From the NCBI GenBank assembly GCA_017444165.1, contig JAFSXH010000270.1, positions 1 through 7,456 of the forward strand: DNA of 7,456 nt. The letters run 5' to 3'. The stretch is from a bacterium (GTDB lineage Bacteria; Vulcanimicrobiota; Xenobia; Xenobiales; Xenobiaceae). Under the pieces are notes generated by a model. The model saw only the letters and a list, made by a program, of their open reading frames with translations, had not been told where the DNA came from and searched no databases. Made by a program: the position numbers and the translations under genes. Of the stretch, positions 5,687 through 7,456 are shown piece after piece (the stretch's first letter is position 1; every line of letters begins with the position of its first letter).

Positions 5687-6730
5687 ATGGCTATTACAGT
5701 CGATATAAAGAAGCGTCTAGGCAAATTTGATCTTGAAGTAAACTTTAAAGCCACTGACGGTGTACACGGTTTATTAGGAGCCTCTGGTTGTGGCAAAAGC
5801 GTAACTTTACTGTGCATTGCTGGAGTCGTCAAACCCGACTCAGGTTACATAGAGATCGACGGCCGAGTTCTCTTTGACAGTTCCAAAAAGATAGATTTAA
5901 TACCTCAAAAGCGCAAAGTGGGTCTTCTGTTCCAAAATTACGCCCTCTTCCCCAATATGACGGTGAAAGAAAATCTGCGTGCCGCCTTGCACGCCAATCC
6001 TAAAATAAACAAAGATGAAGCCATAAAAGAGATGATCCGCCGCTTCCATTTGCAAGGCTTAGAAAATCACCGTCCCGTACAATTATCGGGAGGTCAGCAA
6101 CAGCGAACAGCTCTGGCACGCATCCTCTTGAGTGAACCTAAACTCCTCATGCTAGACGAACCCCTATCTGCCTTAGACAGCTATCTGCGCCATCAGACGG
6201 AACTAGAACTCATGGAAGTTTTCGACTCTTTCAAGGGAACGATACTCTTCGTTTCCCATAGCTGCGGTGAGGTTCGCCGCCTCTGCAAGAGTGCCACCGT
6301 AATAGATAGTGGCCGCAGTGAAGGATCGCTACCTGTAGAAAAATTCTTCGAATATCCACAGACCATATCTCAAGCTATAACGGCTGGTTGGCAGAATTAC
6401 AGCCACGTAAAGAAAATAGATGAACATCGCCTCCTAGCTGAAGATTGGGGCTTTGAGCTGACATTTTCGCATATTCCTGAAAATTGCCAATACGTAGCTA
6501 TCCGCGCCCATCACCTGCAATTGACCGATAGACCTGGAGAGAATACCCTTCCAGTTAAAATATTGCGTACTGTTACGGACATAAACTTCACGACATTAAT
6601 ACTTTCTGCCCAAGAAAATTCTACTAATAATGGCCATTTGCGCCTAGAGACAGATTCTTTTCAACAAAACACAGATAAAAACACATACCTTCATATTCCT
6701 AGTGAAAGTGTAATCTTTCTTACAAAATAA
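5687..6730 (+). CDS. modC: Molybdate ABC transporter ATPase ModC
   Basis: The 347-residue ATP-binding subunit that drives molybdate import. All ABC motifs are present: Walker A GASGCGKS (31-38), Q-loop LLFQNYALFP with Gln83, signature LSGGQ (133-137), Walker B LLMLDEP (153-159) with catalytic Glu158, D-loop SALD (161-164) and switch His191. The residue after the Walker A Ser is Val rather than the usual Thr, followed by Thr40; related importers show similar GKS-x-T forms. Residues from about 265 on form a poorly conserved C-terminal region where ModC proteins carry a TOBE/Mop molybdate-sensing domain. Only IRAHHLQL and the VKILRTVTDINFTTLIL strands look typical, so sensing may be weakened. 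GGGAG (5671-5675) lies 11 bases before the ATG. It is the last gene of the operon. Confidence 0.94.
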   Translation: MAITVDIKKRLGKFDLEVNFKATDGVHGLLGASGCGKSVTLLCIAGVVKPDSGYIEIDGRVLFDSSKKIDLIPQKRKVGLLFQNYALFPNMTVKENLRAALHANPKINKDEAIKEMIRRFHLQGLENHRPVQLSGGQQQRTALARILLSEPKLLMLDEPLSALDSYLRHQTELELMEVFDSFKGTILFVSHSCGEVRRLCKSATVIDSGRSEGSLPVEKFFEYPQTISQAITAGWQNYSHVKKIDEHRLLAEDWGFELTFSHIPENCQYVAIRAHHLQLTDRPGENTLPVKILRTVTDINFTTLILSAQENSTNNGHLRLETDSFQQNTDKNTYLHIPSESVIFLTK

Positions 6731-6844
6731 CAGAAAAGCTCAAATCTGCTCAACATAAACACAAATCAATTGTTCAACAAAAAAAACATACAATTAAGCC
6801 TGAAGTTTTGTAAAAAACTTCAGGCACGACCTACAACTTACAAT
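6731..6844. other. Gap between convergent genes
   Basis: A 114-base AT-rich gap separates the modC stop from the stop of the minus-strand peptidase gene. It contains an A-rich tract (8 A at 6779-6786) and the hairpin at 6798-6825. I see no gene in it. Confidence 0.7.
6798..6825 (-). terminator. Hairpin between convergent genes, probable terminator
   Basis: Perfect 12-bp arms GCCTGAAGTTTT (6798-6809) and AAAACTTCAGGC (6814-6825) enclose a GTAA loop, a GNRA type in plus-strand RNA. It begins 19 bases past the stop of the minus-strand peptidase gene. In that direction a run of 8 T follows after an 11-base AT-rich stretch, so it best fits termination of that gene, with an imperfectly placed U-tract. 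On the plus strand no T-run follows the stem, so termination of the molybdenum operon here would be weak, although the stem may protect the 3' end. Confidence 0.6.
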
Positions 6845-7456
6845 TTACTCCTGTCCCAACAAATATTTTTTGAGAAACATAACGGTAGTTTGCCAATAGA
6901 AATCGCGGTTCTCTTTTTTGGCGAAGCCGTGGCCCTCGTTATCGGCACAGAGATACCACACATCTCCACCAGCCAGGCGAATCTCTCTCACCATCTGTTC
7001 AGCCTCTGTAACGGGTACGCGCGGATCGTTCTGACCCTGCACCACGTATAAGGGCTTAGTAATTTTAGCGGCATTGTTGGCAGGGGCGATCTTCTGCATG
7101 AAAGCACGCATTTTGGGATCGCGCTCATCACCATATTCCACACGGCGGAGATCTTGACGATTGGGGTTAGTGTTTTCCAGGAAGGTTACAAAGTTACTTA
7201 TACCAACGTTATCAACTCCACAAGTTAGTTTATCACTGTAATGAGTCATAGAGGCCAAGGTCATATAACCGCCGTACGATCCACCCATAACGGCAATTCG
7301 TCCATTAAATTGAGGCTGTTTTTTGATCCAGTCGATAAGATAACCAATATCTTTGACGGAATCTTCCCGCAAATAACCATTATCTAAGCTGACGTAAGTC
7401 TTACCGTACCCGTGAGAGCCGCGCACGTTGGGGCAGATAACCGCTATACCCTGCTC
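6845..7456 (-). CDS. S9-family (prolyl oligopeptidase-like) peptidase, C-terminal part
   Basis: The last 203 residues of a serine peptidase with an alpha/beta-hydrolase catalytic domain. The 5' part lies beyond the right edge: the frame stays open to the last base, reading EQGIAVICPNVRGSHGYGK. The complete catalytic triad is visible: Ser60 of the fragment in GGSYGGYM, Asp144 in QGQNDPRVP and His176 in NEGHGFAKK. The segment GYLREDSVKDIGYLIDWI is typical of the acylaminoacyl-peptidase/dipeptidyl-peptidase branch of S9. The family cleaves short peptides, often at proline or from blocked N-termini; the specificity cannot be read here, because the beta-propeller and any signal peptide are missing. 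A GTG at 7424-7426 is an internal Val, not a start. The gene has no evident link to molybdenum metabolism. Confidence 0.92.
   Translation of the reverse strand, partial: EQGIAVICPNVRGSHGYGKTYVSLDNGYLREDSVKDIGYLIDWIKKQPQFNGRIAVMGGSYGGYMTLASMTHYSDKLTCGVDNVGISNFVTFLENTNPNRQDLRRVEYGDERDPKMRAFMQKIAPANNAAKITKPLYVVQGQNDPRVPVTEAEQMVREIRLAGGDVWYLCADNEGHGFAKKENRDFYWQTTVMFLKKYLLGQE

Noticed and set aside
6770..7051. Plus-strand open frame of 93 codons
   Set aside because: It lies antisense to the conserved catalytic part of the S9 peptidase and crosses the hairpin; no ribosome binding site was seen.
7424..7426. GTG as the start of a short 193-residue hydrolase
   Set aside because: The frame stays open to the window edge and reads conserved S9 sequence upstream, so the gene is cut by the edge rather than starting here.

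Overview
The window carries one eight-gene plus-strand operon (about 686-6730) for molybdenum cofactor (Moco) synthesis and molybdate uptake. A minus-strand gene for an S9-family peptidase converges on it at the right edge and is cut by the window end. Every operon gene except the first belongs to a family that can be named with confidence. The lipoprotein-type ModA, the Clostridia-style ModC Walker A context and the Cys-tailed molybdopterin-binding protein suggest an anaerobic member of the Bacillota (Clostridia or Negativicutes). This is an inference from gene style and moderate-to-low GC, not a demonstrated placement.

Layout. Bases 1-685 are AT-rich and hold no intact gene. I see weak traces of a decayed minus-strand coding region (about 102-468), a perfect TATAAT hexamer (609-614), and an imperfect palindrome (631-654) resembling a ModE molybdate operator just upstream of the operon. 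The operon then runs: MoeA/MogA-like molybdopterin-binding protein with a Cys-rich tail (TTG start) - moaA - MOSC-domain protein - mog - modA - moaC - modB - modC. Junctions are tight: TAG/ATG abutments, one ATGA overlap, and gaps of 5-27 bases. A 12-bp hairpin (6798-6825) lies in the 114-base gap before the convergent peptidase gene.

How the genes work together. ModA captures molybdate outside the membrane and ModB-ModC import it using ATP. MoaA and MoaC convert GTP to cyclic pyranopterin monophosphate. Mog adenylylates molybdopterin, and the MoeA-like protein may handle molybdopterin or insert molybdenum. The MOSC protein is a likely cofactor sulfuration or carrier protein. Molybdopterin synthase (MoaD/MoaE) and MoeB are absent here and must be encoded elsewhere if the pathway is complete.

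The most notable point is the start of moaA. The conserved N-terminus, including the first Cys of its radical-SAM motif, lies upstream of the first in-frame ATG that leads into the open frame. The best start is an ATT codon at 1736, eight bases after a strong Shine-Dalgarno sequence. I did not find a clearly new system; the interest lies in this start, the putative operator, the Cys tail, and the interleaving of synthesis and transport genes.
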